Source: Saccharum officinarum (taxonomy: Eukaryota; Streptophyta; Magnoliopsida; Poales; Poaceae). Taken from it: a DNA stretch of 64,000 bases. Below the pieces are notes generated by a model. That model worked only from the letters and a program-made list of their open reading frames with translations, searched no databases and had not been told where the DNA came from. Of the stretch, positions 32,294-44,778 are shown in pieces (the first letter of the stretch is position 1; every line of letters begins with the position of its first letter). Position numbers and translations under genes: made by a program. The DNA lies in contig CM036223.1 in NCBI GenBank assembly GCA_020631735.1, positions 6,734,191 through 6,798,190 on the forward strand, in the 5' to 3' direction.

Positions 32294-33161
32294 AGATGGT
32301 CGATCGCGTCGAAGCCGCGCGCCCGCCCCGATCGCGGGAGGGCGACCGGCCGGCCGCCGCCTCTTCCCTTCTTTCTTCCTCCAGGCGGCGGCGACGGTGG
32401 GAGCGGCGATCGAGCCGGAGCCGGAGCTGGGGGTGGCGAGAATTCCTCGGGCTCGTGTCGTGGGTTCCTGTTCCTCGCCGCGCGGAGCAGGGGAGGGCGA
32501 GTTCGTTAGGGCCCACGGGCCCGACTCCTAGGGGCCCACATGTCAGTGAGTAAGTCACCGTTACGCCACGTCAGAGACAGGGATCCTCTGACAGTTGGTC
32601 CGCACCGGGAAGGCGCGAGTATTTGAAGCCCGAGAGGTCGGGCCTCCCCGCCTCGCTGACAGGTGGGGCCCGCGCCGGCGGAGGGGCGGAAGCCGCTTCC
32701 TCCCGACGACGCATGGCCTGTGAACTCACCCACCGCCGCGCCGGGGAGATCGAGGAGTGGGCGGGGCTGGACTGGACGCGCGACCCGACGACGGCGAGGA
32801 CGAGGACGGCGCCTCGCGAGAGCGGTAGGCTGTGGACCGGAGCAGAGGAGCTAGCGGGCGGCGGGTTGTGGGCTGTGGGCCCGCCCGGCGGCTCGCGCGG
32901 TGAGGTGAGGTGAGGTGATGCGAAGCCACCTCCGTCTCCATTCTTGCTTGTGTGTTTGCTTTGAGGCTTCTGAATGTTGTGCTGTTCAACTGAATTTCTC
33001 CTTGTGCCTCGCAGTGTGAGGCCCATGACATGTTGGTAATTGGTGTATGCCGCCACCTGCACTGCAACCTGCTGAACACTGAAACCTGAAATTCTTCAGC
33101 TATGCATCAACAGTGCTGAACTGCAGTTCCTGATCTCTCCAGTACTTTTGAATCCTTTTAT
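32294..33161. promoter_or_regulatory. GC-rich 5' flank of the DUF569 gene
   Basis: This region upstream of the DUF569 ATG is GC-rich to about 32910 and then turns AT-rich. Overlapping open frames on both strands (for example 32623-32913 plus) have no motifs and no splice-supported partner. It is best read as promoter and 5' UTR. Confidence 0.4.
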
Positions 33162-33164
33162 TTA

Positions 33165-33438
33165 GGCCATGTTTAGTTATCCAAATTTATCCCTAAATTC
33201 CACTATGCAAAAAGAAGATTCCGTCACATCAAAATATCGGCACATACATAGAATACTAAATGTAGATGAAATCAAAAACTAATTGCACAGTTTTGTTGTA
33301 CTTTGCGAGACAAATATTTTAAGCCTAATTAATCAATGTTTAGACAATTATTACCAAATAAAAACAAAAATACTACAGTACAAAACAGTGTCGCAACGGT
33401 GATTCGGGATGCCCCGAATCGGGCATCTAAACAAGGCC
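33165..33438. mobile_element. Tourist-like MITE, GGCC(A/T)TGTTTAG family
   Basis: The ends GGCCATGTTTAGTTATCC and GGCCTTGTTTAGATG (reverse reading) are flanked by TTA on both sides (33162-33164 and 33439-33441). It shares its interior (TTCACTATGCAAAAAGAAG-like, ACTAATTGCACAGTTTTG) with the elements at 37741 and 42133. Confidence 0.9.
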
Positions 33439-33441
33439 TTA

Positions 33442-35481
33442 CATTCAGCACACATGATTGCGAAAATCAAAATCCCGAGGCGTACCATATGTGCGTATGA
33501 GCTAGTGTTCTGTGCCTTGTGGAAACAACACGTCTGCATATTTGAAATGCCTCTGCTGATTCTGAGCTGATTTTGATCAAAGCTTTGTTGTTTGGTGGCA
33601 AATTATCTCATAACTCACAAAGCTTGGCTGGCTAGACGTTCACAAACCCTACGGAACACATAGGACTAGTCATATTCAGGGGGTGATTCAGCTTCACTAG
33701 TTTAGCTGTACAGAATTTGCTTCCAGCCTACTTGGCCTCCTCAACTCCTCAAGCACTACCAACAAGTATGCTATATTTTTTGCATCACTCATGCAAATGG
33801 CACTGGAGTTGATAAAAACCATGTAATCACTGCAAGCAAAGGCTTATTTGCACTCCACTCATCAGCCCGTACTAGCAGGAGCAGCATGCTCTTCCTGATG
33901 TTGCCTTGGCATGATTGTTCTTCAGTTGCTGCAGGTGCAGGCATCCAGATCATTACTTTGGAGACTCCGTAAAAGGTTAATGCAGAAAGCATCATTTAGT
34001 TTTACTGGCGACATGATAACTTGTAAGTAGATTCCCTTTATGTTCATACAGCTTTTTTTTATGATAAAAAAAACTCATGATCTATGTGCTCAATCAAAAA
34101 GAGTTAACTTTGCCTCTAACGAAATGGAGGGTGCTTATTTGTTTCAAAGAAGAAGAAAATTGCTGTGCAACTCCAGGTACCTTATGAATTGAGCTACCGT
34201 ATCTCCATTCCTTCCTCGTAGTATTTGTATAGTTGTATGTGCTCTGTCTGAGGGTATCAGTGTTCTGTTCCACAACATGCTGTGTCAGTTTTGGCTTGGA
34301 AATCTCAAAACGTACTTGCTGAAGTTTTGTTTACTAGCATTTGGATTTGTTTGCATATGATGAGTAGGAAACAAGGACCATTTCTTCCATCTGCTCATGT
34401 GAGACCTAGCTTTAGCAGGCTGATCTACCGAGATTAATAACTAGTAGTAGTAGTAGTATAAGACAGCAGTTAGGGAGGCTCTCTAAAAAAGAGTTGGCTT
34501 GGTCAAGGATTGTGGGTTCCTTGGAGGGAGTTCTTGGTGTTGAAAAGGTGTGTTGGGATGTGCAATGCATTTAGCCGCTCAACGCGTCGTAAATCCGGCG
34601 CCGCGGTTCGTCACCCATGTTCTGCTAAATTTACATAGATAATTTAAAGAGGCGAGAACAAGCTTCGTGTCTCGAGGACAAGCTTTAGTAAAGGATAAAC
34701 ATTTGTCTCTTCTGCTTACTAGAATATTCTTTGTCAATGGAACACTTCAACCAAGCTTTGGCACCTGCCTGCCATGGCATTTCTAGTGTATATATACTGG
34801 AGTATTTAGTAAACAATTGCTGATGAATAAGGCAAAGGTTGACACGTACTCTTTGCTGTTAGAGAGCTCTGGTACTGTCCGGTTTTCATCTAGGTTTATG
34901 CTTTATTTATCCACTGTCATGTGCAGTTACTTTGGTTTGGAACATTGGACAAGTGTATTCATATATAAATCTCGAAACTTTGACACCCAGAGACAATGTA
35001 GTAGCATATACTGATTTGCAGAGAACATTTCGAGAACAAGCTCTCCACTAAAGTATAGATATATAGATAGATAAATTTGTTGACTCCAAGCCAAAGCCAA
35101 GCCATCGGCTATGGGCATGAAACCAACTGAACCAAGATCCAAGCAAGAAATGTTGGCTCTAATCATGCTCCCATGTCAAGCTATGAACAGCCTTAAGACG
35201 ACACTGACATGCCCAAAAATGAAAAAAGGAAGAGAACAGAAAAAAAAAACGAGCAAGTGTGATAAAACCCTGCTATTCACATGGATCACATTATCATAAT
35301 TCAGCATCTGACTATACTTAGTTACTTCTATGACTCAATAACACTACTATGCAGTTAGCAGTTAAACCACCATAGCTTTGTGGAAACATTTTCACTCATC
35401 ATCATCATCAATTGAAGAAAGACGGCGGATGCCGCCGTCACTGGCGAGTGGGCCCACCCGTCGGCCGGCGACCAGGGGCTG
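33442..35481. other. Intergenic sequence and 3' flank of the DUF1635 gene
   Basis: No gene is recognised. A short (AGT)n run lies near 34443-34458. The stretch is AT-rich with only short open frames. Confidence 0.4.
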
Positions 35482-37371
35482 TCAATGCAGCCTCTGCCGC
35501 TTGGCGATGAAGCCCGGCGAGCAGCTGGCGGCGGGCAGCATGGGCGTCAGCGGGAGCATGGACATCGGCCGCTTCATGCAGGCGCTGGAGGCCAGCGTGA
35601 CGGCATCGGCGGCAGCCACGGGCGCGGCAACGTACCCGGCGCGGGCGGTGCCGAGAGGGAGCGTGTCCGGGGCGCGCACCGTGGGCGGGTTGCGCCACCG
35701 CGGGAGCTGCCCGGCGACGAGCAGATTCTGCAGCAGAGGCCCCGCCTCCATGACGGCGGCCAGCAGGCGGCCCTTGTGCGGCAGGGGCCTCTTGCTGGCG
35801 AGCATGTCGAGCACGGCGTCGGCTGCCGACCCGAAGCCGACGCCGCCTCCGGGCTGGCACTGCTGCTTGGGCGCCGCCGCCGGAGGCGTGGCGGGGCTGA
35901 GCTTGCAGCGCCTGTCGGCGGAGGTGACGGGGTCAAAGAAGGGGTCGACGGGGGACGAGACGAGGCTGCAGTCGGAGTCGGTGACGCTGGACGTGACGAG
36001 CGGCGGCGCGGTGGGCGGCGCCGCTGCGGCCGCGGCCGCCGCCGCCTGGGCGGCCAGGTGGCGGAGGCTCTGCAGCTGGTCCCGCGCGTCGTCGCGCTCC
36101 TTGGCCACCTCGTGGACCAGTTCGGCCAGCTTGGCGATGCTCTGCTCCTTGCGCTTCAGCTCCTCCCTCGCCGCCTCCAGCTCCAGCGTCGTCGCCAGTA
36201 GCGTCTGCTTCAGCTCCGCCACGCTCTGCTCCAGCACCATTGGAGAATTCAACAACAAAGGTTAGTTCTTTATCTCCTCCATTTTTGTTCTTGAATACAC
36301 AAGCAGTTTGCAGCATAGAAAAAATCGAAATTGGAACAAATTTAGTGAAATGAAAAGATGAAATCCATGCCATGGCTTGGAGATTGCAAGAGAGAGAGGG
36401 AGGAGACGTCGCGGAACACAAGGTGATGGGTGGACAGAGACATGGCAGCACGATCTAGAGAGCGAATGATTTGGATTCCTGCAAATGATTGCACCATACA
36501 ACCACCACTACTCAAGTCCGTTGGGGACTTGGGAGCACAAATCCACCCCCATGCTGGGCTCCTGACCCTCTTCTCCCCCCAAAAAAACAAAACTTTTTCT
36601 TATTAGAAAAACAAATAGGCATACATAGGCATGCTTCAATCAAAAAGGAGGAGGAAAGAAAAAGAAAAGCGTCTCAAATCAGAGTCACACGCAGGGACCC
36701 AAGGCAGAACAACACCATCATTGAACAGCATCTCGCCACAGTGCCCAGCCTTTTCTTTCTCTCTTTCTTTTCTTTCGGTTGAAAAAAACAAGTGTGAACC
36801 AACCAACCCGAAGCAGACGGAAAGAGAAGTCTGGGAAGGTCAGGAGGGAGTGTGATTTTTCCACGAGGCGAGCCGAACATGCAGGACCATGACAGGCAGA
36901 GAGAGAGAGAGAGAGAGAGATTAGGGAGGGAGGAGAAGAATTCCACCACGGTAAACAAGTGTCAAGGCGTGTGCGTGGCTGGAGCCGGAGCACCCCGCCC
37001 CCTAATTCGCCGCCCGCATGCCTAACCCCCCTTGACCACGGTAGCGGTAGCTAGCAGTAGTAAATGTGACACGGGCGGTGCAAGGACTTGAGATCCCCTG
37101 CGGCGGCCATGCCGCATCCACGTCGACCCATCCCGTGGCGGCCGCCGGCTACCGGCCAAGAAGAAGAACAGGGAAATGCGGTGGCGGCGGCGGCGGCACA
37201 GGGAGTAATCTAGAGAGGGATTGATGGTTGGGTAAAGAAAAAGAAAAAGAAAAGAAAGAGTACTGCCTCTTGCGGTGGCTGCTGCAGATCGTCGGGGAAG
37301 GAGGACCAGAGGGAGGAGAAGAGGGCGGCGTCCGGGCCGTCGCCGAGGAAGAGAGGAAGTTCCATGGCCAT
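35482..37371 (-). CDS. DUF1635 family protein, 2 exons
   Basis: Exon 1 is 37371-37264 (36 codons, MAMELPLFLGDGPDA to QQPPQEA), with an intron 37263-36229 (GT-AG, CTAAC branch-like motif near 36266) and exon 2 36228-35482 ending in TGA. The product is about 284 residues. The acceptor is a GAGCAG pair, so exon 2 may start one codon later (36225). Exon 2 opens with SVAELKQTLLATTLELEAAR, followed by a charged coiled coil (LKRKEQSIAKLAELVHEVAK, KERDDARDQLQSLRHL) of about 55 residues, the hallmark of DUF1635. Then come an Ala run, Ser/Pro-rich sequence and a C-terminal LPHKGRLLAAVMEAGPLLQN motif ending in AKRQRLH. The family is plant-specific and of unknown function; the coiled coil suggests protein-protein contacts. 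An upstream ATG frame on exon 1 (from 37488) is less likely. Confidence 0.87.
36900..36920 (+). repeat. (GA)n microsatellite in the DUF1635 intron
   Basis: About ten AG units within the intron, with further purine-rich sequence around 36650-36780. Confidence 0.8.
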
Positions 37372-37478
37372 CGCGCGCGCGAACGCTTGATCGCTGCTGC
37401 TGCTGCTGGCGTCCGTATGCAGGCTGCGGGGAGAGGAGGGGGGGAAGGGGGAAGCAGAGGTGAGGGCGAGAGAGAGAC

Positions 37479-37496
37479 ATATATACATGTATATAG
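37479..37496 (-). promoter_or_regulatory. TATA-rich promoter element of the DUF1635 gene
   Basis: Two TATATA blocks on the minus strand (GCTATATACATGTATATATG region) lie 108-125 bp upstream of the ATG, followed by a CT-rich leader. The position suits a core promoter. Confidence 0.5.
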
Positions 37497-37740
37497 CAAG
37501 TGTTGGAAAAGGAGTTTGATAAGTAAATATGGAAGGGGGAGGAAATTAGGGTTAATTATATATGGGATGTTCGCCGACCTATCATCTCTTGCCATCTGCT
37601 ATATACTCGCCCCAATTTTTTTTATTGTAGCCTTTGCCTTCTTCTCTGTGGAGTGGGGCCAACCACTTCTGTGTCTCTTGTAGTCTTGTGTTGTACTCGG
37701 TACTCCTAACCTTGACAAAGTTTCATTGTTTTCTTCTTTT

Positions 37741-38013
37741 GGCCTTGTTTACTTCCTAATTTTTTCACCAAATTTCACTATGCAAAAAGAAGATTCACCA
37801 TCACATCAAAATGCCGGCACATATATGAGTACTAAATGTAGATGAAATAAAAAACTAATAGCACAGTTTTGTTGTACTTTCCGAGACGAACATTTTGAGT
37901 CTAATTAATCAATGTTTGGACAATTTTTACCAAATAAAAACAAAATCGCTACAGTAACTCGGACACTGTTCATGCCTGAATTCAGGCCCGAATTCGGGCA
38001 TCTAAACACGTCC
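37741..38013. mobile_element. Tourist-like MITE, GGCC(A/T)TGTTTA family
   Basis: The ends GGCCTTGTTTACTTCC and GGACGTGTTTAGATG (reverse reading) are flanked by TTT on both sides. The interior is shared with the MITE at 33165. Confidence 0.85.
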
Positions 38014-39006
38014 TTTCTCCATTCATACAAGGCACTATGTATCTTTTGGTCGATTTTGCATATATGGTCAGGTACTCAGGTGGGGTATATTTTCCCTATG
38101 GATGGTATATATTGTAGCAAACCAATACACAGTGTCTCTCTCTTTTCTTTTTATATACTCTAGTACTTAGAAAGGAAGGGCATGTTTGAACACAGGAATC
38201 ATGTAGGAATTTCACATGAATCAGTTCAATTTCACAGGAAAAACACAGGAATTACTCCCTTCGTCACTAATTAACTCATCAATCACCCAGCCAGCCATGC
38301 ATCTTCCCTCCAAAGTTTGCAATTTTAAAAATGATCTAGCAGTAGATTCAAATGTTAATTTGACCGGGTTAATTACCACACGCCCACCATCATTAGGCAA
38401 TGACTTGGGTTTCTCTGATGGAATGAAATCATGCATGCATCCTTCATCCTTATCCTCTGCTCTGTCTACGTCTACAATTAAATGCCTGGCTGTGGTTGGC
38501 AGGTGTAATTCTCTGGTGTCCTTTCCTGCTGTGAAATGCATTTTTAGTATTTCAAATGCTGATTGGGTTAGCTTAGCGCTGGCTGATTCCATGCATACGC
38601 GCCCTGTTTTCCTTCCGTGTTTTCTGAGGGGAAGAAAATGGAACCTGTCCTTATACTAATTTACAGCTGTCGTCCCAGCAAATCCTTCGATGGAAAGTGG
38701 TGTGAACATTGACTGCCATGTGTACTGGCAGGAGAAAAAATGGCTTTTCGGTTGTTAAGCACACGGTTTATGTATCTCCGTTTTCGATTCCCATAGCTAG
38801 GACTAGGAGCATGTTATACTTATATACATATACATCAGCCAAGCTAGTATGAATACATAAAAAACAAAATGATAAAGTACATATTTTGCTAATCATATCG
38901 GTCCTATATTTACCTGTCTTTTTAAATCTCTGATAGGAGGTTTAATTATCTCTCAAGGCAGTAGAAGAGTAAATCGGTGTCGACATGATTTTTATCTATT
39001 TGTATT

Positions 39007-39095
<89 letters not shown>
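39007..39095 (+). repeat. Compound (TG)n(TA)n microsatellite, copy 1
   Basis: A TG run of about nine units passes into a long TA run. The second copy (55366 on) has an AA interruption in the TA run. Such runs are prone to sequencing error. Confidence 0.95.
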
Positions 39096-39097
<2 letters not shown>

Positions 39098-39575
39098 TAT
39101 AATATAACTATGTCTTAGCAGTTGGCATATCTGAAGGTAACTATTGGTTGTACAGATGCATAAAGGACAATGGACATCGCTGTCCATTCCCGGCCGGTTA
39201 CATAAAACTATAGAAGAAACCAGCGGCAAATTTAATAATAGACCCAAACTAATTAAACATGGAATATATATTATATACTCCATGCATCTTAAGGTAAAGT
39301 AGTAGAGCCAAAGTAGTACGTGTACTATATATATTTTGTGTCCATGTCCAGGTACGCTTAACGTCGTCCATGCACGAATATATTTATATTATTTATATAA
39401 TGGGACGGAAGAAACTAAGAAATGTGTGTGACGTGGTAGTAGAACACACTGTACTAGCTGTAAGTATATGATAATCCTGGAGGAGAGTGAGGGTGAGGAC
39501 AATCATGGGGTTCGGTTGCCCGTGTCCTCATCACACTCACGGTCGCCATTGGCTGGACATGCATCCATGTATGTA

Positions 39576-39804
39576 CTCCATCCATCCTAATCTAAATGTA
39601 CTTTTAGCATTTGAAATTTGTTCCAAAATAAATGTACGTTAGGATATGGTCCATTTAGTCTTAGTAGGCTGTTTTCTTTTTTACATTCTCTACTTCCATT
39701 ACATGCTAAAATAGTTTTCGATAGGAATGAATATATGTAATTTTCATGTAACATTAATTTCCTTTAAAAAATTCTACAAGTAGACTTATTTTTGGAACGG
39801 AGGG
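39576..39804. mobile_element. Stowaway-like MITE, copy 1
   Basis: It begins CTCCATCCATCCTAATCTAA and ends ATTTTTGGAACGGAGGG, with TA on both sides (39574-39575 and 39805-39806). Confidence 0.8.
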
Positions 39805-40446
39805 TATTTTTTGATGAAAGAAGAAAAAAAATAAACAAACGGTGGATTTGACAAGGTTTTTTTTTTCTGCGAGACTGGATTTGACAAGGCTTTTTGTAGT
39901 CGACCAGAGAACTGAATGAACTGATGTGATCCAGTGTTACTGTTTGTCGACATTTTGAAGGAAAAAAAGAGCTTAACTAGCCAATCGGTGCACTACATTA
40001 GGTGCAGAAATTTGAAAAAGGAAAGAAAAAAACAATTATTAGTACTAGTATAGGACAAAGAGGCGAGAGGAAAACAATGTGTTTCTAGAAAGAAAGAGAG
40101 AGAGGGAGAGAGAGGCTGTGAAGCGTGCGGGAAGCAGAGTTGACCTTGGACCAACCAATATTCGTTGGTTGGCTGCCGGTGCTGTGCATGCCTGTGCTGG
40201 TGCCTGGTGGTTTCGTTTCTTCTGCCAAAGCCAAGACGGCAGGCAGAGAGCTCAATGGCGCCAGAAATGGATCAAATTCAATATAATAGTATAGTATAGT
40301 AAGTATAGTATAGTAAAGAATATCTTCTGAGCTCTTATGCGTGATTGTACATGCATGCATTCATGCGTCCATCGCTTCATGGAGTAGTAACACGTTACAC
40401 GTACTCTAGGAGACAGACAGAGGAATGGTGTCGAGTGTGCTCAGTA

Positions 40447-40681
40447 CTCCCTCATTCAAAAAAAAAAGTGTCGTTTTAGAATTTCAGACATCTTGTTTGA
40501 TCATCCGTCTTATTAAAATTTTTTATATAAATATTATTTATTTTGTTATGACTTATTTTATCATTAGAGATATTTTGATAATGATTTATTTATTTTATAA
40601 TTTATACAAAATTTTTGAATAAGACGAACGGTCAAACACGATGTCTAAAAGTAAAAAACGTCACTTTTTTTTGGAAGGGAG
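40447..40681. mobile_element. Stowaway-like MITE, copy 1
   Basis: The ends CTCCCTCATTCAAAAAAAAA and CTCCCTTCCAAAAAAAAGTG (reverse reading) are flanked by TA at both sides. The AT-rich middle forms a long hairpin (GACATCTTGTTTGATCATCCG pairs with CGAACGGTCAAACACGATGTC). Confidence 0.88.
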
Positions 40682-41740
40682 TATGTGCAGAAAGAAAAAA
40701 AATTGGCGAGGCGAGGGGAGGGCGACAAAAGTTTGCATGGGAAAGGGCGCCATGTGGTGGGCCAGAAGCAGGACCTTGCTTTTGTTTACCGGCTGGGCTA
40801 CGGCAATTGCACGCGGTCGGTTGCATGATCCGGGACTCGTTCTCAGCTCCACCACCGGGAGCCGGGAGGGAGGAAGACGAAGACAGGAGGAGGAAGCCGG
40901 CTCCGGCTGGGAAAGGTGCTAGCTACTGGCAACAAAGAAATATGCATGCTACGCGCCGCCGCGGCCGCGCCTACTAGAAACGACCAATTCTTCTTGGCTT
41001 CTCGCCTTGCGCACCGGCATGCAGAAACCATCAACTACTCGCCAGCCACCAACGCATGCAGTACAGTTCGGCAGCAGTTACGACTTACGAGTAGTAGACT
41101 ACTCTATGCAACCTCTCCGTCGTCTACCCAAGACAAGCTACAACGACCTAATTTGTTTTTAGCTCGGCCACGGTTACTAGTATATATAAGCATATATAAA
41201 ATATAGGGAAATTATTTATGCATGCATACACCTTTACGCGTCTCCAGCGCGGCGGAGCCAAGCGCAATGCTCCGGTCCGCTTCCCGCCGGTGGCTAGCTA
41301 GCTAGGACGACGCCGACGACCTTGCAATGCTAGCTTAGCTTCCTCTTCTTGGTTTTATTTGGAAACTACTGCCGCTGCAACCTACTGCTTCCTTCCATCT
41401 CAAATGTTGTGCCAAGTCTTGTAGAAAGTAGTACGTTTTTCAACCTTTAAGTTGACAATATAAGAATTACTTCTCCATTTATATTGGTAGCTAAAAAAAA
41501 CTTTCATCACTGCTCTCTGTTCAAACCCCAGAAAATTTGCTCTAGAATCAAATACTGACCTACTTCCCACCCTGCTCCTCCACCAAAATCAACTAGAATC
41601 ACTCCATCAGAGAATCAGTGGATTATATCGATCTCTACCACATAAGATCTTAAGCCCTAAGTAGTCCTTACAAACAAATTAAATCACCACTGTGAGAAAT
41701 AACCACGAGGTAAAATGCTTACAAATGCAATTCAACGATA

Positions 41741-41991
41741 CTCCCTCTGCTACCCTTAAATAAATTAATTTGTCATAAGTCAAACTTTCTTAAGTTCGAC
41801 CAATTCTGTACAACAGGGTACTAAAATCCATGACACCAAAAGCGTAAGGTATGAAACAAATTTCATCTTGTATCTCAAGCTATACTAATTTTATGTCATA
41901 AATAATCATCTTTTTCCTATAAATTTGACCAACTTTAACAAGCCTGACTTAGTAGAACTATACAGGTTGATTTATTCAGGGACGAGGAGAG
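41741..41991. mobile_element. Stowaway-like MITE, worn, copy 1
   Basis: It begins CTCCCTCTGCTACCCTTAAA after TA. The far end (ATTTATTCAGGGACGAGGAG) is a degraded complement. The arms AAGTCAAACTTTCTTAAGTT and AACTTTAACAAGCCTGACTT pair. Confidence 0.65.
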
Positions 41992-42132
41992 TTTCATTAT
42001 TATATATCTTTATACGACAAAAAGTTACACGTCACGGTGTGCATTCGGTTGTGAACGTCTACGTCTGTGATTTGAAAAGAAGGCCTTGATTGTTGATTAA
42101 ATATTGATCGATGTATGAATCTTGAAACAGCT

Positions 42133-42397
42133 GGGACCTTGTTTAGTTCCCCAGTTCTCCCTAAATTTCACTATGCAAAAAGAAGATTCTCTGTCACATC
42201 AAAATGTCGGCAAATGCATAGAGTACTAAATGTTGATGAAATCAAAAACTAATTGCACAGTTTTGTGGTACTTTGCGAGATGAACATTTTAAGCCTAGTT
42301 AGTCAAAATTTGGATAATTTTTACCAAATACAAACGAAATGCTACAGGAATTCTGATACAGTGTTTTTCTCCCCAATTCACCGAACTAAACGAGGCC
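42133..42397. mobile_element. Tourist-like MITE, GGCCTTGTTTAG family, copy 1
   Basis: The ends GGGACCTTGTTTAGTTCC and GGCCTCGTTTAGTTCGG (reverse reading) enclose about 265 bp with the same core as the 33165 and 37741 elements. Exact ends are uncertain by one or two bases. Confidence 0.8.
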
Positions 42398-43151
42398 TGG
42401 ATATATATGCAAGGAAAATAGATCAGGGTGTACAAGCTTCTAAACACACAGCACTTGCAGTACAACGCACATAGGACGCTGAGTAGCTATCTATATTCTT
42501 ATATATAACGTACCGCTACACAAGTCGTCCGGTAGCAAGTTAATGCACAAAATAACAAAAGCAAACAGGTAATATAGTTGGTAGGGGGGGTAGGGGGGTG
42601 CCATATGCATGCATGTCCGTGGCTATATTCAATTTCGCTGTGCTGTGACTGCATCTGCATGAGAAAGAGTGAGTGAGAGAGGAGGGTGGCTAGAGGAAGA
42701 CGACAATGGCCATGGGGTACACAAATCTGGAGGGGTCATGTACCTTGGATCTCCCCACCGCATCCATCCATCCATCGGCATCGCTTTCTTTGGGGTTTTT
42801 TAGGCTTTCAGTAATGCAGCACGGTGGTAAAGCGACGAGTGCCTTTCTTTCAAGTTTCAACCTTGCTGCATGCATATGCTGCATTCGCTCTTTTCCTTTT
42901 TCTTGCATCTTCTGTCCTCTCTCTCCATGAGTGCAGCATAAGCTAGCTAGGGTTCTTGCATTGGGACTTGTTTGCTAGCTCTGGGTCCCAATAACCCATG
43001 GCAAATAATGCAATTATGGGGGCATGGCCAACAGGTAGTGGCCTCTTGGGCCCTCAGCAGCTCCTACTTGTTCTGCCTTTTTGCATTAGGGGCACTGTGT
43101 GAGTGTGCATCAGGGGGAGAAAAGGCAGTGTGAGTGTGTGACCCCCTTAAT

Positions 43152-43405
43152 AGTATCGGATTTAGATGTCGTTTTGGACAAGGTTTGGGTCAAACATTGG
43201 GAATATAAATCATCAATAACTTTTAAATTGTTGAGTTTGCAAATGTAAAAATTATATAAATAGATTTGTCTTGAAAAATACTTTCATAAAAGTATACATA
43301 TATCACTTTTTCATAAATATTTTTTTATAAAAACAAGAGGTCAAAGTTGTGTTTTGGAGACCGTGTCGCTGTCCTAAACGACTTCTAAATCCGATACGGA
43401 GAGAG
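43152..43405. mobile_element. MITE related to the 44427 element, left end lost, copy 1
   Basis: The interior (CGTTTTGGACAAGG, GGGTCAAACATTGGGAATAT, GGAGACCGTGTCGCTG) is shared with the element at 44427. The right end is TCCGATACGGAGAGAGTA. The left CTCC end is missing. Confidence 0.7.
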
Positions 43406-43467
43406 TATGTTTACTTATGGGATCTTTGCTAGTTCCCATCTTGCTCTTGTCCCATGTTATCTTCCAA

Positions 43468-43710
43468 GGCAGTGTTTAGTTCCTTCAAAATTCCAAAAAT
43501 TTTACAAGATTCCCCGTCACATCAAATCTTTAAACGCATGCATGGAGTATTAAATGTAGGTAAAAAAATAACTAATTGCACAGTTTGTCTGTAAATGTCG
43601 AGACGAATCTTTTGAGTCTAGTTAGTCCATGATTGGATAAATTTTACCAAATAACAACGAAAAGTGCTACGTGAACTTTACACCCACTTTACAACCATCT
43701 AAACACACCC
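43468..43710. mobile_element. Tourist-like MITE, copy 1
   Basis: The ends GGCAGTGTTTAGTTCC and GGGTGTGTTTAGATGG (reverse reading) enclose the familiar core (AATTGCACAGTTTGTCTG, GTCTAGTTAGTCCATGATT). Confidence 0.75.
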
Positions 43711-44426
43711 AATTCTTTTTTTTCGTTTCTGGTGTGATCTCCAGGTTCAACCACACAGCAGTGCAAAAGATAACCTAGATAGCTATATGTTGAGAGTAGA
43801 TGTGTAACACTATATGTGCATCATTATTTTCATGCTCAAGCAAGTCAAGCGCAGGAACAAAAAGGGTGTGGTGCAGTGATAGTGGGTACCGCATGTGTCA
43901 CTGTCTATCTTTATTATTATATTACTAAGTAGAGATCTTTATCGAATGAAGTCTCCACGCATTAATTCTTACAAGACGCATTTAAAAATTTTCACAATAA
44001 CCAGAAACATCTTTACTTTTTTTTAGACTGTAATCACTATCACCAATAATAACTATTGTGTATATTTAATTTTCTAAAAAAATAACCACATCTATCATTA
44101 TGAAAATACATAAAACAACCTCTAAATTAACCACTACATATAAATTACCCACATATATATGCTATTATAAATGACAATTTAAAATAACTCTCTAATGCAT
44201 CAAAATTAATCAGCTCTGCTATTATAAAAGATAATTTTAAATTATCCTTAAAGTTAATTTTCAATTAGTCATATCTGCCATTATGAAAGATGACATAAAA
44301 CCCTTTGAATTGTATAAATTATCCACGTCTGTCGTAATAAAAATAAACTGAAATATCCCTCAAATCTACATCAAAATACCAACATAAAGCTACTATGAAA
44401 AAAAAAATTCATAACCATGCTATATA

Positions 44427-44683
44427 CTCCCTCCATACTAAAAAAATGAAGTCGTTTTGGACAAGGCTTGGGTCAAACATTAGGAATATAAATCATGAAT
44501 AACTTTTAAGTTGTTGAGTTTGGAAATGTGAAACCATATGAATAGATTTGCCAAAAAGTACTTTCATAAAAATATACATATATCACTTTTTGGTAAATAT
44601 TTTTATAAAAACAAATAGTCAAAGTTATACTTTGGAGACCGTGTCGCTGTTCAAAACGACCTCATTTTTTAGTACGGAGGAAG
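44427..44683. mobile_element. Stowaway-like MITE, copy 1
   Basis: CTCCCTCCATACTAAAAAAA at the left and CTTCCTCCGTACTAAAAAAT (reverse reading) at the right are flanked by TA on both sides. Confidence 0.88.
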
Positions 44684-44778
44684 TATGCGTTTTAGGCCGT
44701 GATTGAGTACGGGTCACTCGGCTAATATAAACTAATAATAGTACTCCTTGCATTTTCTAAAAAATGTTTATGGCAAGC

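Larger units (their letters stand above)
38014..44778. other. Intergenic DNA, MITE-rich, no gene seen
   Basis: Apart from the MITEs and the microsatellite listed separately, no coding gene or RNA gene is recognised. Small frames such as 42706-42930 have no motif. Everything from 38029 on is repeated after the assembly gap. Confidence 0.5.

Noticed and set aside
31809..32558. 249-codon minus frame overlapping DUF569 exon 1
   Set aside because: It is Arg/Ala-rich in a different phase from the frame with the DUF569 motifs, and its start would lie in the promoter.
35485..36265. Long plus-strand open frames (238 and 295 codons) over the DUF1635 gene
   Set aside because: They are antisense shadows of exon 2, which has the family coiled coil and C-terminal motif on the minus strand. 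High GC keeps the opposite frames open.
38996..39283. Open frame across the (TA)n run (repeated at 55353-55643)
   Set aside because: A Tyr-Ile repeat encoded by a microsatellite, with no gene context.
42690..42930. Facing open frames of 72 and 74 codons (and copies at 59044-59284)
   Set aside because: They recur only because the whole segment is duplicated. No motif or promoter was recognised. I also looked for common plant microRNA sequences here and found none.
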